NCBI RefSeq assembly: GCF_900096975.1
Contig: NZ_FMYQ01000015.1
Span: 90,988-154,987 of the forward strand
DNA length: 64,000 nucleotides
From: Paraburkholderia lycopersici
GTDB lineage: Bacteria > Pseudomonadota > Gammaproteobacteria > Burkholderiales > Burkholderiaceae
Direction of reading: 5' to 3'
Both the position numbers and the translations under genes were made by a program. Numbering within the stretch: position 1 is the first letter of the stretch; each line of letters opens with the position of its first letter. Positions 51,950 through 61,414 of the stretch are shown one piece after another. The notes under the pieces are model-generated. The model was not told the DNA's origin and made no database searches. It saw nothing but the letters and a program-made list of their open reading frames with translations.

Positions 51950-52504
51950 ATGGCCAACATGCTCGACAACTGCAAGGTCGCAATCCTTGCCATGGATGGT
52001 TTCGAGGAAGCCGAACTTACCGAGCCGCGCCGCGCGCTGAGGGAAGCGGGTGCGCAGGTCGACGTCATTTCGCAGAAGGACGGCGAAATTCAGGGTTTTC
52101 GTCATGTCGACAAAGGAAGCAAGATCAAGGTGGACCGCACCTTCGGCAGCGCGAAAGCAGACGACTACGATGCGGTCGTGTTGCCCGGTGGCGTCGTGAA
52201 CGGCGATGCCATCCGCCTGATTCCCGAGGCGCAGGCGTTCGTGCGCGCGGCCAACGACGCGCACAAGCCCATCGCGGTGATCTGCCACGGTGGATGGCTG
52301 CCGGTGTCTGCGGGCATTGTCAAGGGGCATACCATGACGAGCTGGCCGTCGTTGCAGGACGACATCCGCAACGCGGGCGGCAAGTGGGTTGACGAGACCA
52401 TGGTGCACGACGGCAATTTCATTACGAGCCGCAAGCCCGACGACTTGCCCGCCTTCAACGCGGAGATCATTTCGACCCTTTCGGCGGCCGCGGGCACGGC
52501 TTGA
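51950..52504 (+). CDS. DJ-1/PfpI-family protein (class I glutamine amidotransferase-like)
   Basis: A 184-residue cytoplasmic protein of the PfpI/YhbO group. The nucleophile elbow VICHGGW gives Cys112, and the acidic partner is in DGFEEAELTEPR (about 19-20). Members act as stress-related hydrolases, deglycases or chaperone-like proteins. GAGGAGG before the ATG is a strong ribosome-binding site. It is a single gene between the Gly-rich protein and kup. Exact activity is uncertain even for well-studied members. Confidence 0.9.
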   Translation: MANMLDNCKVAILAMDGFEEAELTEPRRALREAGAQVDVISQKDGEIQGFRHVDKGSKIKVDRTFGSAKADDYDAVVLPGGVVNGDAIRLIPEAQAFVRAANDAHKPIAVICHGGWLPVSAGIVKGHTMTSWPSLQDDIRNAGGKWVDETMVHDGNFITSRKPDDLPAFNAEIISTLSAAAGTA

Positions 52505-52525
52505 GCGCGCTCACCAGCGCGTTGC

Positions 52526-54460
52526 TCAAAGCGCCAGCTGCACGCCCAGTTCGACGACATGCTCGGGCGCGAGACCGTAATATTCGGCGCTCGAAGTCGA
52601 GTGAAACGACATGAACGAGAAGAGCCGCGCACGCCAGCGGCTCACGTCTTGCCGGGCATGCTGGCGCAGCACCTCGTCACGCGGCAGGTAGAACGTGGTC
52701 TTCTCCGGGTCGAAGCGCCATTTGCCGAGCCTGCCTTGCAACGAGTCCAGCAGGCGCGGCAGATTGGGCCGCTCGACAAAGCCATGATGCGCGACGATCT
52801 CCCAGCAACCCTCGCCGAGATCGCGCGCTTCGATGCGAGAACGTTCGTCCGCCTGTGGTGCGGACTCCGAAACGTTCGAGAACACGATCACGGTCTCGTG
52901 CAAGACATGATTGTGACGCACGTTGCTCTTGAGCGCGGCTGGCGTCATGCCCGGCACGTTGCCCGGATAGACCGCCGTGCCAGGCACGCGCGGCGGCGGC
53001 AGGTCGGCCTCCCACAAGCCGCGCAGAAAGACGGCTAGCGATTCGCCCTGCGCGGCATGGCGCGCTTCCAGTTCCCTGCCGCGATTCCAGGTGCTCATGG
53101 TAACGAACAGCAAGGCGCCGACAGAGACCGGAAACCAGCCGCCCATGGGAATCTTGGGCAGGTTCGCCGCGAGCAGCATGCCGTCCGCCACCAGCAGCGG
53201 CACGCACGTGAGCGTAGTGGCAAGACGCGACCAGCCCCACACTTCGCGGCATACCGATAGCATCTGCAGCGAAGTGGTCGTCATCGTCAGCGCCACCGCG
53301 AGGCCATAAGCCGAAGTGAGCCGCTGCGAAGTGCGAAAGAACAGCACGAGAAACACGACCGCCACGAGCAACGCGGCGTTCACCGCCGGAACATAAATCT
53401 GACCGCGCCGCGTACGCGAGGTTTCGATCGTGCGCATGCGTGGCAGGAAGCCGAGTTCGATGGCCTGGCTCGTCATCGAGAACGCACCGGAAATCACGGC
53501 CTGAGAAGCGATGATGGTGGCGAGCATGGCGATGCCGACCGCCGGAATCAGCGCCCAATGCGGCACCGAGCGAAAGAACGGCTGGTTCGCGCCGGCCGGG
53601 TCGGAAAGAATGGTGGCGGCCTGGCCGAAATAACCCGCGACGATTGCGGGCAGGACGACACAAAAGAAGGCGATGCGAATGGCGCGCGTGCCGAAATGAC
53701 CGATGTCGGCGTAGAGCGCCTCGGCGCCCGTCAACGCGAGTATCACGGCGGCGAGCACGCCGAATGCGAGAGCCGGCTGCGCAAGCGCGAGCCGTAACGC
53801 CCAGAGCGGCGACGCCGCAGCGAGTATCGCGGGATAGAGCACGATGTGATACACACCCACTGCGCCGAGGCTCAAAAACCAGAGCGCCATGACGGGCCCG
53901 AAGGTGCGTCCGACCACGGCGGTGCCGCGCGCCTGGAACAGGGAGAGCGCCACGAGGATTCCCAGCGAAACCGGCAACACCGCGCCGCCGAGCGCCGGAT
54001 TGATTTCCTTGAGCCCCTCCACCGCCGAGAGCACGGAGATGGCCGGCGTAATCATCGAATCGCCGTAGAACATCGCCGCGCCAACCAGGCCCGCGAGCAG
54101 CAACAGGCGCGGCGCGGAGCGTCCCGCATGCGCGAATCCCGCGCGCACGAGCGCCGTGAGCGCGACGATGCCGCCCTCGCCCTCGTTGTCGGCCCGCATG
54201 ACGAAGCACGCGTATTTGAGCACCACGACGACGAGCACCGCCCAAAGGATCATCGAGAGCACCCCCATCACCACGGCCTCGGCCATGGAATGCGACGTGA
54301 GCGCGGCCTCGCGCAGCGCATAGATCGGGCTCGTGCCGATATCGCCGAACACCACACCGAGCGAACCGAGCACGAGCGCGCCCTGGCCGGAGCCGCCGCC
54401 TTGCTGGCGTGCCCCTTCTCCCGGCGCTTTCCTGGGCGGGTCGACTCTTTCGTGATGCAT
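52526..54460 (-). CDS. kup: Kup potassium uptake transporter
   Basis: A 644-residue K+/H+ symporter of the Kup/HAK/KT family. About 12 membrane helices fill residues 30-450, with LGSLGVVFGDIGTSPIYALREA and GGIVALTAL and FYGDSMITPAISVLSAVEGL as family marks. A cytoplasmic C-terminal domain (about 455-644) follows. ATG at 54460 was taken; it gives a slightly long polar N-terminus, and an upstream ATG at 54505 is less likely. It is a single gene. Confidence 0.93.
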   Translation of the reverse strand: MHHERVDPPRKAPGEGARQQGGGSGQGALVLGSLGVVFGDIGTSPIYALREAALTSHSMAEAVVMGVLSMILWAVLVVVVLKYACFVMRADNEGEGGIVALTALVRAGFAHAGRSAPRLLLLAGLVGAAMFYGDSMITPAISVLSAVEGLKEINPALGGAVLPVSLGILVALSLFQARGTAVVGRTFGPVMALWFLSLGAVGVYHIVLYPAILAAASPLWALRLALAQPALAFGVLAAVILALTGAEALYADIGHFGTRAIRIAFFCVVLPAIVAGYFGQAATILSDPAGANQPFFRSVPHWALIPAVGIAMLATIIASQAVISGAFSMTSQAIELGFLPRMRTIETSRTRRGQIYVPAVNAALLVAVVFLVLFFRTSQRLTSAYGLAVALTMTTTSLQMLSVCREVWGWSRLATTLTCVPLLVADGMLLAANLPKIPMGGWFPVSVGALLFVTMSTWNRGRELEARHAAQGESLAVFLRGLWEADLPPPRVPGTAVYPGNVPGMTPAALKSNVRHNHVLHETVIVFSNVSESAPQADERSRIEARDLGEGCWEIVAHHGFVERPNLPRLLDSLQGRLGKWRFDPEKTTFYLPRDEVLRQHARQDVSRWRARLFSFMSFHSTSSAEYYGLAPEHVVELGVQLAL

Positions 54461-54683
54461 GGCTGCGAGGGGTTCATGGAGGCTTTGCCGTATCGCAATC
54501 GGCATTCCTTCCCGCTCGGCGCGGTACGCACCGGCGCGATTGCGCGCACTGGCAGTGTGCCTCAAGCGCTCGTGGAGACTGCGCAAACGCAATCGGCGTC
54601 CCGGGCGAGGCGCCGGAGTATCATGAGGCGCCAAACATCGCGTCGACCGACAGCGCATTCATCCTGCCGCGGAACCTGCCATC

Positions 54684-55295
54684 GTGAACTATTTCAATGT
54701 CCTGCTCGCGCTTTCGGGCGTCCTGCTGCTGAGCGTCGCCAGCCCTGGGCCGAACTTCGTCATCGTCACCTCCACGGCGGTGGCGTCGCGGCGTGCGGGC
54801 CTCGCAACCGGCCTCGGCCTCGCCGCCGCGTCCGGCACCTGGGCGTGGATCGCCATGGCGGGACTGAGCCTGATCGTCTCGCACATAGCCTGGATCGGCA
54901 CTGTTCTGCGCATTGCGGGCGCAGGCTATCTGATCTGGCTCGGCGCGAAAATGCTGCTTACTGCGCGCCAGCCTTTGAAGGTCTCGGCGCAAACGGGCGC
55001 CTCGGGGTGGGCCGCCGCGAAAAAAGGCTATTTCGTCAGCATGACGAATCCCAAGGCCATTGCCTTCTATGGCAGCATCTTCGCGCTGATGGTGCCCGCC
55101 GCCGCGCCGCGATGGCTCGAGGCCGCCGTCGTCGTCATCGCAATCGCCATCTCTTGCCTGTGGTATTGCACGATGGCCCTGCTCGCCTCGCATCCCGCCG
55201 TGCGCCAATTCCTCATCCGCCGCAAGGCTGCGCTCGACTCGGCAGTCGGCGTCGTACTGATCGCGCTCGGCGGGCGGATGCTTGCAGGACGCTGA
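54684..55295 (+). CDS. LysE/RhtB-family amino-acid exporter
   Basis: A 203-residue inner-membrane exporter of the LysE/RhtB family with five to six helices. SVASPGPNFVIVTSTAVASRRAGLATGLG is the diagnostic N-terminal motif, followed by GYLIWLGAKML and SMTNPKAIAFYGSIFA. Such proteins export amino acids or related metabolites. Translation starts with GTG. It is divergent from kup. Substrate unknown. Confidence 0.88.
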   Translation: MNYFNVLLALSGVLLLSVASPGPNFVIVTSTAVASRRAGLATGLGLAAASGTWAWIAMAGLSLIVSHIAWIGTVLRIAGAGYLIWLGAKMLLTARQPLKVSAQTGASGWAAAKKGYFVSMTNPKAIAFYGSIFALMVPAAAPRWLEAAVVVIAIAISCLWYCTMALLASHPAVRQFLIRRKAALDSAVGVVLIALGGRMLAGR

Positions 55296-55367
55296 GTTTC
55301 CTGGCCGCCACGCGCGGGCAATCGCCCGGAGCGGTCTCGCGGCACGCCATGAGGTAACAGCGTTTGT

Positions 55368-55637
55368 CTAACCGGGCTTTCTCTTCACCGGCGCACTGTT
55401 GTGTCCGAATGAGCCTGGCGGCTCCGCTCGCCCATGGTGCCCCAGCGGGACTTCCGCCGTCTGTTCCGGATGCGGTCCGCCCTCCCGCGGCATGAATTCG
55501 GGCCGCAACTCGGGTTGATCGAAACTGCCCGGCGCTCCGCGCGCCGGGTTCACGGTCGCGGCTGGATTGCCGGCGGTGAGTTCGTCGCTGCTTTCATCGG
55601 CCTCGTCCGGCCGGGGGTTTTGCGTTGAAAGACCCAT
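55368..55637 (-). CDS. Hypothetical small polar protein
   Basis: An 89-residue, Pro- and Glu-rich protein (MGLSTQNPRPDEADESSDEL start) with no hydrophobic segment; probably disordered. AAGGAG in good position supports the ATG. A HGRAEPPGSFGHNSAPVKRKPG end closes it. Family not recognised. It belongs to a group of small genes (55.3-57.3 kb) of stress-type appearance. Confidence 0.65.
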   Translation of the reverse strand: MGLSTQNPRPDEADESSDELTAGNPAATVNPARGAPGSFDQPELRPEFMPREGGPHPEQTAEVPLGHHGRAEPPGSFGHNSAPVKRKPG

Positions 55638-56058
55638 GCTCCGCTCCTTGATCGGTTCGTGTGCGCCGTTATCGCTGCCTCGCGCCATTCGCGCCATTCG
55701 CGCCACTGGCCGGCGCCAGTGGCGAACCGGGCGTCGACTGCACTGGCGGCTGTTCGCGTTCGCTGGCCGGCGGCGCGGGCGCGCTTCGCCGCATCGCCCC
55801 GGCCGGGCGTTCCGCTCTCACCCGCGCTATTGCTCATCACCTGGCTGCTCGCTGGATCGGGATGTGCGTTCTCGTTCGCGCGTTTGCACGCTGCACAGCC
55901 GGACACGACCCCACCCGCGCAGAGACGCGAGAAGCCATAGTGCGACGCCCCTTGCTTCGCAGTGCTTTTCACCTGATCCTGCCCTCTTGTGCGGCAATTG
56001 CAATTCCGCATGCGATGCTTGTAATTTTTCTACCCGCTTCGACGAGCGTATTCCGCCG
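55638..56058. other. Stretch without a confident gene
   Basis: These 421 bp hold a short tandem repeat of CGCGCCATT-type units near 55681-55706 and several overlapping open frames without good starts. One plus-strand frame ends with a hydrophobic segment (LSPALLLITWLLAGSGCAFSF) near 55815-55870, possibly a lipoprotein-like remnant, but it lacks a supported start. Confidence 0.4.
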
Positions 56059-56349
56059 CTATTCCCGGTACGCCGCCATGACGATCCACATGTCGCGCTC
56101 ACCATTGCTCACTTCAGCAGCCAGCGCGTAGGGATCTTGCGGGCTACAGGCGTTTTGCAGCGCCTTGCGCGCCTGTTCCGTGTTGTCATACTCTCGTTTG
56201 TCCAGCGGACGCACCTCGTCCCGGCCCTCGAACATCTTCTGGTCCCTACGGTAAATGAGCGTTTCGTTCTTCCATTCGCGAAAGCACTCGCAGACGTGCC
56301 GGAAATCGCCGCCGCAAACATTGACCTCGTAGCGTGGAATTGACTTCAT
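56059..56349 (-). CDS. Hypothetical small protein
   Basis: A 96-residue soluble protein (MKSIPRYEVNVCGGDFRHVCE start) with three cysteines and many charged and aromatic residues, ending in MWIVMAAYRE. AAGGAG before the ATG supports the start. I do not recognise the family. The mix of residues is that of a folded cytoplasmic protein. Confidence 0.68.
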   Translation of the reverse strand: MKSIPRYEVNVCGGDFRHVCECFREWKNETLIYRRDQKMFEGRDEVRPLDKREYDNTEQARKALQNACSPQDPYALAAEVSNGERDMWIVMAAYRE

Positions 56350-56520
56350 GATCGACTCCTTCCCTTGCCGGTTCTGCGCCTGCGCCGGCCTTCCCGTCAA
56401 GCCTCGTGCGCACGCACCGAACCGGACGCACGTCGCGTGCCGGGTGCTGCGGATCAAGCCCGACGGCATTGCATTTGCGCATCATTGGCTTCGTCGAGGG
56501 AATCATCGGCAGGAGAAATA

Positions 56521-56907
56521 ATGAGCACGAGCCAGCATCCGTCCACCCGGCGCAAGGGTGGCCGCCCCGCACGCCAGCGTCACGCGCACGCGAGCGTCGC
56601 AAAACGTCACACGAAAAGCAGCGCAAATGGCGCTACCAGTCGATGGTCCAAGCATGTCAACGAGACGAGCGACGCCATGGACATTGAATCGGGCGTATTC
56701 AAGTCCGGCAGCGCGGAGGCCATTGCCCGGTCCCTCAAGGAGTCGTCGCTGCGCAGCCGCCGGCGCAAGGGCACGCCGTTTCAGTCGGCTATGTCGATGC
56801 TGAACTTCTATATCAATCGCGCAGGCAAAAACCTGCCGAAAACACGCCGCGAGACACTCGCGAAGGCTAAGGGAAAGCTGCGTGAAGCGTTCGGGCGCAA
56901 ACCGTGA
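56521..56907 (+). CDS. DUF3175-type protein
   Basis: A 128-residue basic protein. The N-terminal 40 residues are Arg/His/Ser-rich and probably disordered. The rest matches the DUF3175 pattern: WSKHVNETSDAMDIESGVF, then SAEAIARSLKESSLRSRRRKGTPFQSAMSML cut by two short turns, then FYINRAGKNLP and a lysine-rich end. AGGAG precedes the ATG. The family is small, of unknown function, and sometimes found near stress genes. Confidence 0.8.
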   Translation: MSTSQHPSTRRKGGRPARQRHAHASVAKRHTKSSANGATSRWSKHVNETSDAMDIESGVFKSGSAEAIARSLKESSLRSRRRKGTPFQSAMSMLNFYINRAGKNLPKTRRETLAKAKGKLREAFGRKP

Positions 56908-56917
56908 GAGGAAGACA

Positions 56918-57229
56918 TCAAGCCTTCTTCACATAGGCATTGCACCAGCCTTTGGCGTCGACCAGTTTGCCGCCGTAGGTCGGACACGGGCCATTAGGCA
57001 CACCGGGCTTGCCCTGAAAAAGCTGGCAATTCGCGCAGGTTTGCCCCGCCTGGTAACGCGGAAATCTGGCCTTGTCGACTTTGCCCGCATCGGCCTTGTA
57101 GCCGAGCGCCAGCGCGGTCGGGTCGCTCTCCGAGAGCACCGGCACGTCGGCGCGCGATTCGTTGGACAGGACCGCCGTCGATGCAACGGAGGCGGCAAGG
57201 ATCATGAAACGACGGCGAGAAAGCGGCAT
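56918..57229 (-). CDS. High-potential iron-sulfur protein (HiPIP), Tat-exported
   Basis: A 103-residue periplasmic electron carrier. The N-terminus has a twin-arginine signal (SRRRFMILAASVA). The [4Fe-4S] ligands are C65 and C68 (CANC), C82 (GPCPTYGGK) and C96 (GWCNAY), in the order of the HiPIP family. It could carry electrons from a cytochrome bc1 complex to an oxidase or other partner. A good promoter lies 68 bp upstream. It is convergent with the DUF3175 gene. Confidence 0.92.
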   Translation of the reverse strand: MPLSRRRFMILAASVASTAVLSNESRADVPVLSESDPTALALGYKADAGKVDKARFPRYQAGQTCANCQLFQGKPGVPNGPCPTYGGKLVDAKGWCNAYVKKA

Positions 57230-57594
57230 GGTGGGGCCCCTTTAGCATGGAACGTACCCGGCGCCGGACGTTGGCGGACTTGAGATGTATTTTTTATTTA
57301 TATCATCCCGCGATTCATTGTAAAGCACCGATGGCCAGCGCCGCGAATATTGATTCGGCTTACTAAATACCTTGAGTGCGATTCCCTACGCGGCACCGCG
57401 AGCGTGAAAGTCGGCACGACGCTCCCGCACCCGGCCTGCACGCCGATCCATTTAACGGAAACGGCCCACGCACACTGTCGATCGACTTGAGCGAGCGTGC
57501 CAGGTCCGCCAGCCTCGGTCATACGTGTCGCGCCACCTGCCGAGACATTTCCCGGACCGACGCTAGCCGGCAGACAAGCGCGAAGGAAAAACCA
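57230..57594. other. Intergenic region upstream of HiPIP
   Basis: These 365 bp hold an AT-rich tract (57285-57370), rare in this window, with the HiPIP promoter at 57297-57324. The remainder to 57594 has only unsupported frames. Confidence 0.5.
57297..57324 (-). promoter_or_regulatory. Sigma70-type promoter of the HiPIP gene
   Basis: On the minus strand: -35 TTTACA (57324-57319), 16-bp spacer, -10 TATAAA (57302-57297). It lies in an AT-rich patch and would give a leader of about 60 bases. Confidence 0.7.
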
Positions 57595-58056
57595 TCAGCA
57601 CGACGGACTGCCGTTGGCCGTGCAAAAAGCCGCGGGCGCACCCGCGACCAGCGGAAGCGGCGTGACGGGCCGGACAGGCGGCGGCGGAATCGTGATCGCG
57701 CCGCACCAGGACGTGTGACTGCGCGCAGCGTCGGGCAGGCAGGGCGCAACGCGCTCGCGCAAGTCCTCGGCGGCTTGCTCGTTGCGCTCGCGCGCAACGA
57801 GCGCGGGCTGCAACTGCGCGTCCAGCCACCACGCAAACGCGATGACGCAACCCGCCGCGACCGCCAGCAGAACCAGTTCACGCTTGCGGGCGCGCAACCC
57901 GACGAGCGCACGCACGGCTGCCGGGCGGCTTGCGCTCGCAACCGGCCGCGCCGCGTGCGTGTCGGCGAGCGCGGGCGCTTCGGCCTGGGCCCGCATACTG
58001 GCGGCGCAGGGCGCCTGACCCGCTGTGTCGGCCCCGACGGCCGCCCCTTCGATCAT
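57595..58056 (-). CDS. Hypothetical single-helix membrane protein
   Basis: A protein of about 153 residues with one transmembrane helix (ELVLLAVAAGCVIAFAWWL, about 60-78), an Ala-rich N-terminal part and a C-terminal part of likely periplasmic or cytoplasmic side with four cysteines and a Pro-rich PPPPVRPVTPLP. The start at 58056 is a guess, since no clear ribosome-binding site is seen and the frame is open further upstream. Family not recognised. Confidence 0.45.
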   Translation of the reverse strand: MIEGAAVGADTAGQAPCAASMRAQAEAPALADTHAARPVASASRPAAVRALVGLRARKRELVLLAVAAGCVIAFAWWLDAQLQPALVARERNEQAAEDLRERVAPCLPDAARSHTSWCGAITIPPPPVRPVTPLPLVAGAPAAFCTANGSPSC

Positions 58057-58361
58057 TCTCGTTGCCACTGTCTGTTCGTCTTGCTCTTGTGATTGCGCTT
58101 GCGCCCGCGTCGAGGCATACGGGTTAACGGCAAGACGAAGCGATACGAAAGGGGTAGGACGAAAATTTTTCCGCAGCGGCGGAAATGGCGCGGCGCCCCC
58201 AAACGCTCCAGTTCGATGAACACGCAACGGCCCGTGCCGGGCACCGCACTCTGGACGCATCCCGAATACACCGCGAGCGGCGGGGCCAGGCATTGGTCAG
58301 CGCCCGTCGTATCATAGCGGCTCGATCGCCGCCGCACTCGCCCGCTTGTCCAACGCCTCCC
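58057..58361. other. Divergent intergenic region upstream of LysR gene
   Basis: These 305 bp contain a small hairpin TTTCCGC-N4-GCGGAAA at 58168-58185 next to an A/T tract. It probably carries promoters for both neighbours. No gene is supported. Confidence 0.4.
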
Positions 58362-59240
58362 ATGAGACGCCTTCCCCCGCTCAACGCCCTGCAGATTTTC
58401 GAAACGGTTGCCCGCTATGGCAGCTTTACGCGTGCGGCCGAGCATCTTTGCCTGACACAGGGCGCCGTGAGCCGGCAAATCCTCGCGCTGGAACAGTTCT
58501 ACGGCCTGCCGCTTTTTCGCCGTTCGCCGAAGGGCCTCACGCTGACCGCCGAAGGCGAGCAACTGTTGCCGGCCGTGCACGACGGTTTCGGGCGCATCGA
58601 GGAGGCTTCGCAACGTCTCACGCGCCAGCGCACCGAGCTGGCGCTCAAGGTGCCGACCTGCGTGATGCGCTGGATGCTGCCGCGCATCATGCGCTTCCAG
58701 AACGAGCATCCCGATCTGCAAATCCAGATCACGACCACATGGGGCCACGAAGCCGACTTCCAGGCGGAGCCGTTCGACGCCGCGATCATCTACGGATCGT
58801 CGCCGGGCACGGACGTACACGCCGTGCCGCTCTTCGACGAGTACCTCACGCCCGTCTGCACACCCGACGTGCTCTCGCGCCGCCCGCTCGTCAAGGCCGA
58901 CGACCTCGCGCATCAAACCCTGCTGCACCCCACGCGCGACCACGCCGACTGGCGGCTGTGGCTCGCCCACGCGGGCGCAACGAACGTCGACGCCAACGTC
59001 GGCCCCACGTTCGAGTCGCTGGACCTCGCGGCCACGGCGGCCATGCAGGGCTTCGGCGTCGCCATCACCGACCGCACGCTCGTGCGCGAGGATGTCGAAG
59101 CGCGGCGTCTCGTCATGCCCTTCGACCTCGCGGTGCCCACAGGCTCTCGCTACTATTTCGTCTACCCCGCATGTGTGGCCCGGCAGAAGAAAGTGCAATT
59201 GTTCAGCGCGTGGATCGAGCACGATCGCACGAAGCCATAG
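58362..59240 (+). CDS. LysR-family regulator (GcvA type)
   Basis: A 292-residue LysR regulator with the GcvA-type start MRRLPPLNALQIFETVARYGSFTRAAEHLCLTQGAVSRQI split by its recognition helix (about 25-45), and a complete effector domain with PTFESLDLAATAAMQGFGVAI. GcvA-like regulators often sense amino acids. The next genes in the same direction are an aminotransferase and an amino-acid-binding protein, which it may control. Confidence 0.86.
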   Translation: MRRLPPLNALQIFETVARYGSFTRAAEHLCLTQGAVSRQILALEQFYGLPLFRRSPKGLTLTAEGEQLLPAVHDGFGRIEEASQRLTRQRTELALKVPTCVMRWMLPRIMRFQNEHPDLQIQITTTWGHEADFQAEPFDAAIIYGSSPGTDVHAVPLFDEYLTPVCTPDVLSRRPLVKADDLAHQTLLHPTRDHADWRLWLAHAGATNVDANVGPTFESLDLAATAAMQGFGVAITDRTLVREDVEARRLVMPFDLAVPTGSRYYFVYPACVARQKKVQLFSAWIEHDRTKP

Positions 59241-59397
59241 CGCGCCATGAGGGCAGCGCATGACCGGCATGAGAATTAATCGATTGCAAGCCGTTCGCGC
59301 TTTCGGCGTAATGGGGCGCTCTGCGCGAGGCCCGATCACACGGCGACCTCGCGCCCGCAAGCCTCGCGGCCCCGCGCCGCCCGAACGGAGACCGACC

Positions 59398-60552
59398 ATG
59401 CAGAGCGCCGCCCAGGTCCGCTCGAAGCTGCCCGACGTGGGCACGACGATTTTCACCATGATCGGCAAGCTTGCCGCCGCGCATCAGGCGCTGAACCTCT
59501 CGCAAGGCGCCCCGAACTTCGACCCGAGCGCGAAACTCGTCGAAGACGTGGCCGCCGCCATGCGCGCGGGCCACAACCAGTACGCGCCGATGGCCGGCCT
59601 CGGCGTGCTGCGCGAAGCCATCGCCGCGAAGTTCGAAACGCTCCATGGCGCGCGCTACGACCCGTCGAGCGAAGTGACGGTGCTCGCGAGTGCGAGCGAG
59701 GGCCTGTACTCCACGATCAGCGCGCTCGTGCATCCCGGCGACGAGGTGATCTATTTCGAACCGTCGTTCGACAGCTACGCGCCCATCGTGCGCCTGCAGG
59801 GCGCGAAACCCCTGGCGATCAAGCTCGCGCAGCCGGATTTCCGCGTGGACTGGGACGCCGTGAGCGCGGCGGTCACGCCGAGAACGCGCATGATCATCGT
59901 GAATACGCCGCATAACCCGACGGCCACGATCTTCGGTGAGAATGACATTGCGCGCCTCACGGCGCTCACGCGCAGCACCGACATCGTGATCCTCTCCGAC
60001 GAAGTCTACGAGCACGTGGTATTCGACGGCGCGCCGCACCGCAGCCTCGCGCGCTACCCCGACCTTGCCGGACGCAGCGTGATCGTTTCGTCGTTCGGCA
60101 AGTCGTACCACGTGACGGGCTGGCGCGTGGGCTACTGCCTCGCGCCCGCCGTGCTGATGGACGAAGTTCGCAAAGTCCATCAGTTCATGACGTTTTCCGC
60201 CGACACGCCCATGCAATACGCCTTTGCACAGGCGCTCGCCGATCCGCAGAGCTATCTGGGCCTTTCGGCGTTCTACCAGCGCAAGCGCGATCTGCTTGCC
60301 CGCGCGCTAGCGGCATCGCGTTTCGAACTGCTCCCGAGCGAGGGGAGCTTCTTCATGCTCGCGCGCTTTCGCTCATTCTCGGACGAGCGCGACAGCGATT
60401 TCGTGCTGCGCCTGATTCGCGACGCGCGCGTGGCGACGATCCCGCTTTCGGCGTTCTACACCGACGGCACCGACGAAGGCGTCATCCGCCTGAGCTTTGC
60501 CAAGGATGACGAAACATTGCTGGAAGGCGCGCGCCGCCTTTGCGCGATCTGA
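59398..60552 (+). CDS. Class I/II aminotransferase (methionine aminotransferase-like)
   Basis: A 384-residue PLP aminotransferase like YbdL and kynurenine/methionine aminotransferases. Marks: LSQGAPNFDP, NQYAPMAGLGVLREAI, NTPHNPTATIF, ILSDEVYEHVVFDG and the PLP lysine (about 235) in SSFGKSYHVTGWRVGY, with Arg of the substrate carboxylate in GVIRLSFA. ATG at 59398 has GGAG upstream. The next gene, 47 bp on, encodes an amino-acid-binding protein, so the pair may import and transaminate one amino acid. Confidence 0.88.
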   Translation: MQSAAQVRSKLPDVGTTIFTMIGKLAAAHQALNLSQGAPNFDPSAKLVEDVAAAMRAGHNQYAPMAGLGVLREAIAAKFETLHGARYDPSSEVTVLASASEGLYSTISALVHPGDEVIYFEPSFDSYAPIVRLQGAKPLAIKLAQPDFRVDWDAVSAAVTPRTRMIIVNTPHNPTATIFGENDIARLTALTRSTDIVILSDEVYEHVVFDGAPHRSLARYPDLAGRSVIVSSFGKSYHVTGWRVGYCLAPAVLMDEVRKVHQFMTFSADTPMQYAFAQALADPQSYLGLSAFYQRKRDLLARALAASRFELLPSEGSFFMLARFRSFSDERDSDFVLRLIRDARVATIPLSAFYTDGTDEGVIRLSFAKDDETLLEGARRLCAI

Positions 60553-60599
60553 AAACAACGCGCTCGAAACACAAGCAATCACACGGAAAGGAGATCCCT

Positions 60600-61388
60600 A
60601 TGAAGCGACTCAACGCGCTCCTCGCGCTGGCATGCGTATGCGGCGCGCTCGGTCCGGTTTGCGCATTCGCGGACGCGAACCTGTTGCGCTTCGGCGTCGA
60701 AGCCCAGTATCCGCCTTTCGAAACCAAGGCCCCGGACGGCACGCTGCAAGGTTTCGACATCGACATCGGCAACGCCGTATGCGCTCGGGCGCACCTGACC
60801 TGCAAGTGGGTCGAAACGTCGTTCGACGGTCTGATCCCCGCGCTCCAGGGCCGCAAGTTCGACGCCATCAACTCGGCGATGAACGCCACCGAGAAGCGGC
60901 GCGAAGCCATTGACTTCACCACCGTGATCTATCGCGTGCCGAGCCGTCTCATCGCGCGCAGCGACAGCGGGCTCGTGGCCACGGCCACGTCGCTCAAGGG
61001 CAAGCGCGTGGGCGTGCTGCAGTCGTCGATCCAGGAAACCTATGCGAAGGCGCACTGGGAACCGGCCGGCGTAGTCGTCGTCCCCTACCAGGACCAGAAC
61101 CAGATCTACGCCGACCTCGGCGCGGGCCGCCTTGACGCCACGCTCGTTCTCGCGCCCGCGGGCCAAAAAGGCTTTCTTTCGCATCCCGAAGGAAACGGCT
61201 TCGCGTTCGTGGGCGAAGCGGTGCGCGACGACAGGATTCTCGGCGGCGGCGTGGCTTTCGGCATCCGCAAAGGCGACAACGCTTTGCGCGAGCGTCTGAA
61301 CACGGCCATCGCGAAGCTCGAAGCCGATGGCACGGTTACGTCGCTCGCGCACAAATACTTTGGCGATATCGACGTTTCGCCGAAGTAG
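60600..61388 (+). CDS. Amino-acid ABC transporter substrate-binding protein
   Basis: A 262-residue periplasmic binding protein of family 3 (lysine/arginine/ornithine/histidine type). Signal peptide about 1-24 (LNALLALACVCGALGPVCAFA). The mature part has the family signature GFDIDIGNAVCARAHLTCKWV and FDGLIPALQGRKFDAINSAM, and KGKRVGVLQSS. AAAGGAG precedes the ATG. No permease or ATPase follows, so it must work with a system encoded elsewhere. Confidence 0.9.
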   Translation: MKRLNALLALACVCGALGPVCAFADANLLRFGVEAQYPPFETKAPDGTLQGFDIDIGNAVCARAHLTCKWVETSFDGLIPALQGRKFDAINSAMNATEKRREAIDFTTVIYRVPSRLIARSDSGLVATATSLKGKRVGVLQSSIQETYAKAHWEPAGVVVVPYQDQNQIYADLGAGRLDATLVLAPAGQKGFLSHPEGNGFAFVGEAVRDDRILGGGVAFGIRKGDNALRERLNTAIAKLEADGTVTSLAHKYFGDIDVSPK

Positions 61389-61414
61389 CCCGCCGCGCGG
61401 GCCAATGGCGCAAG

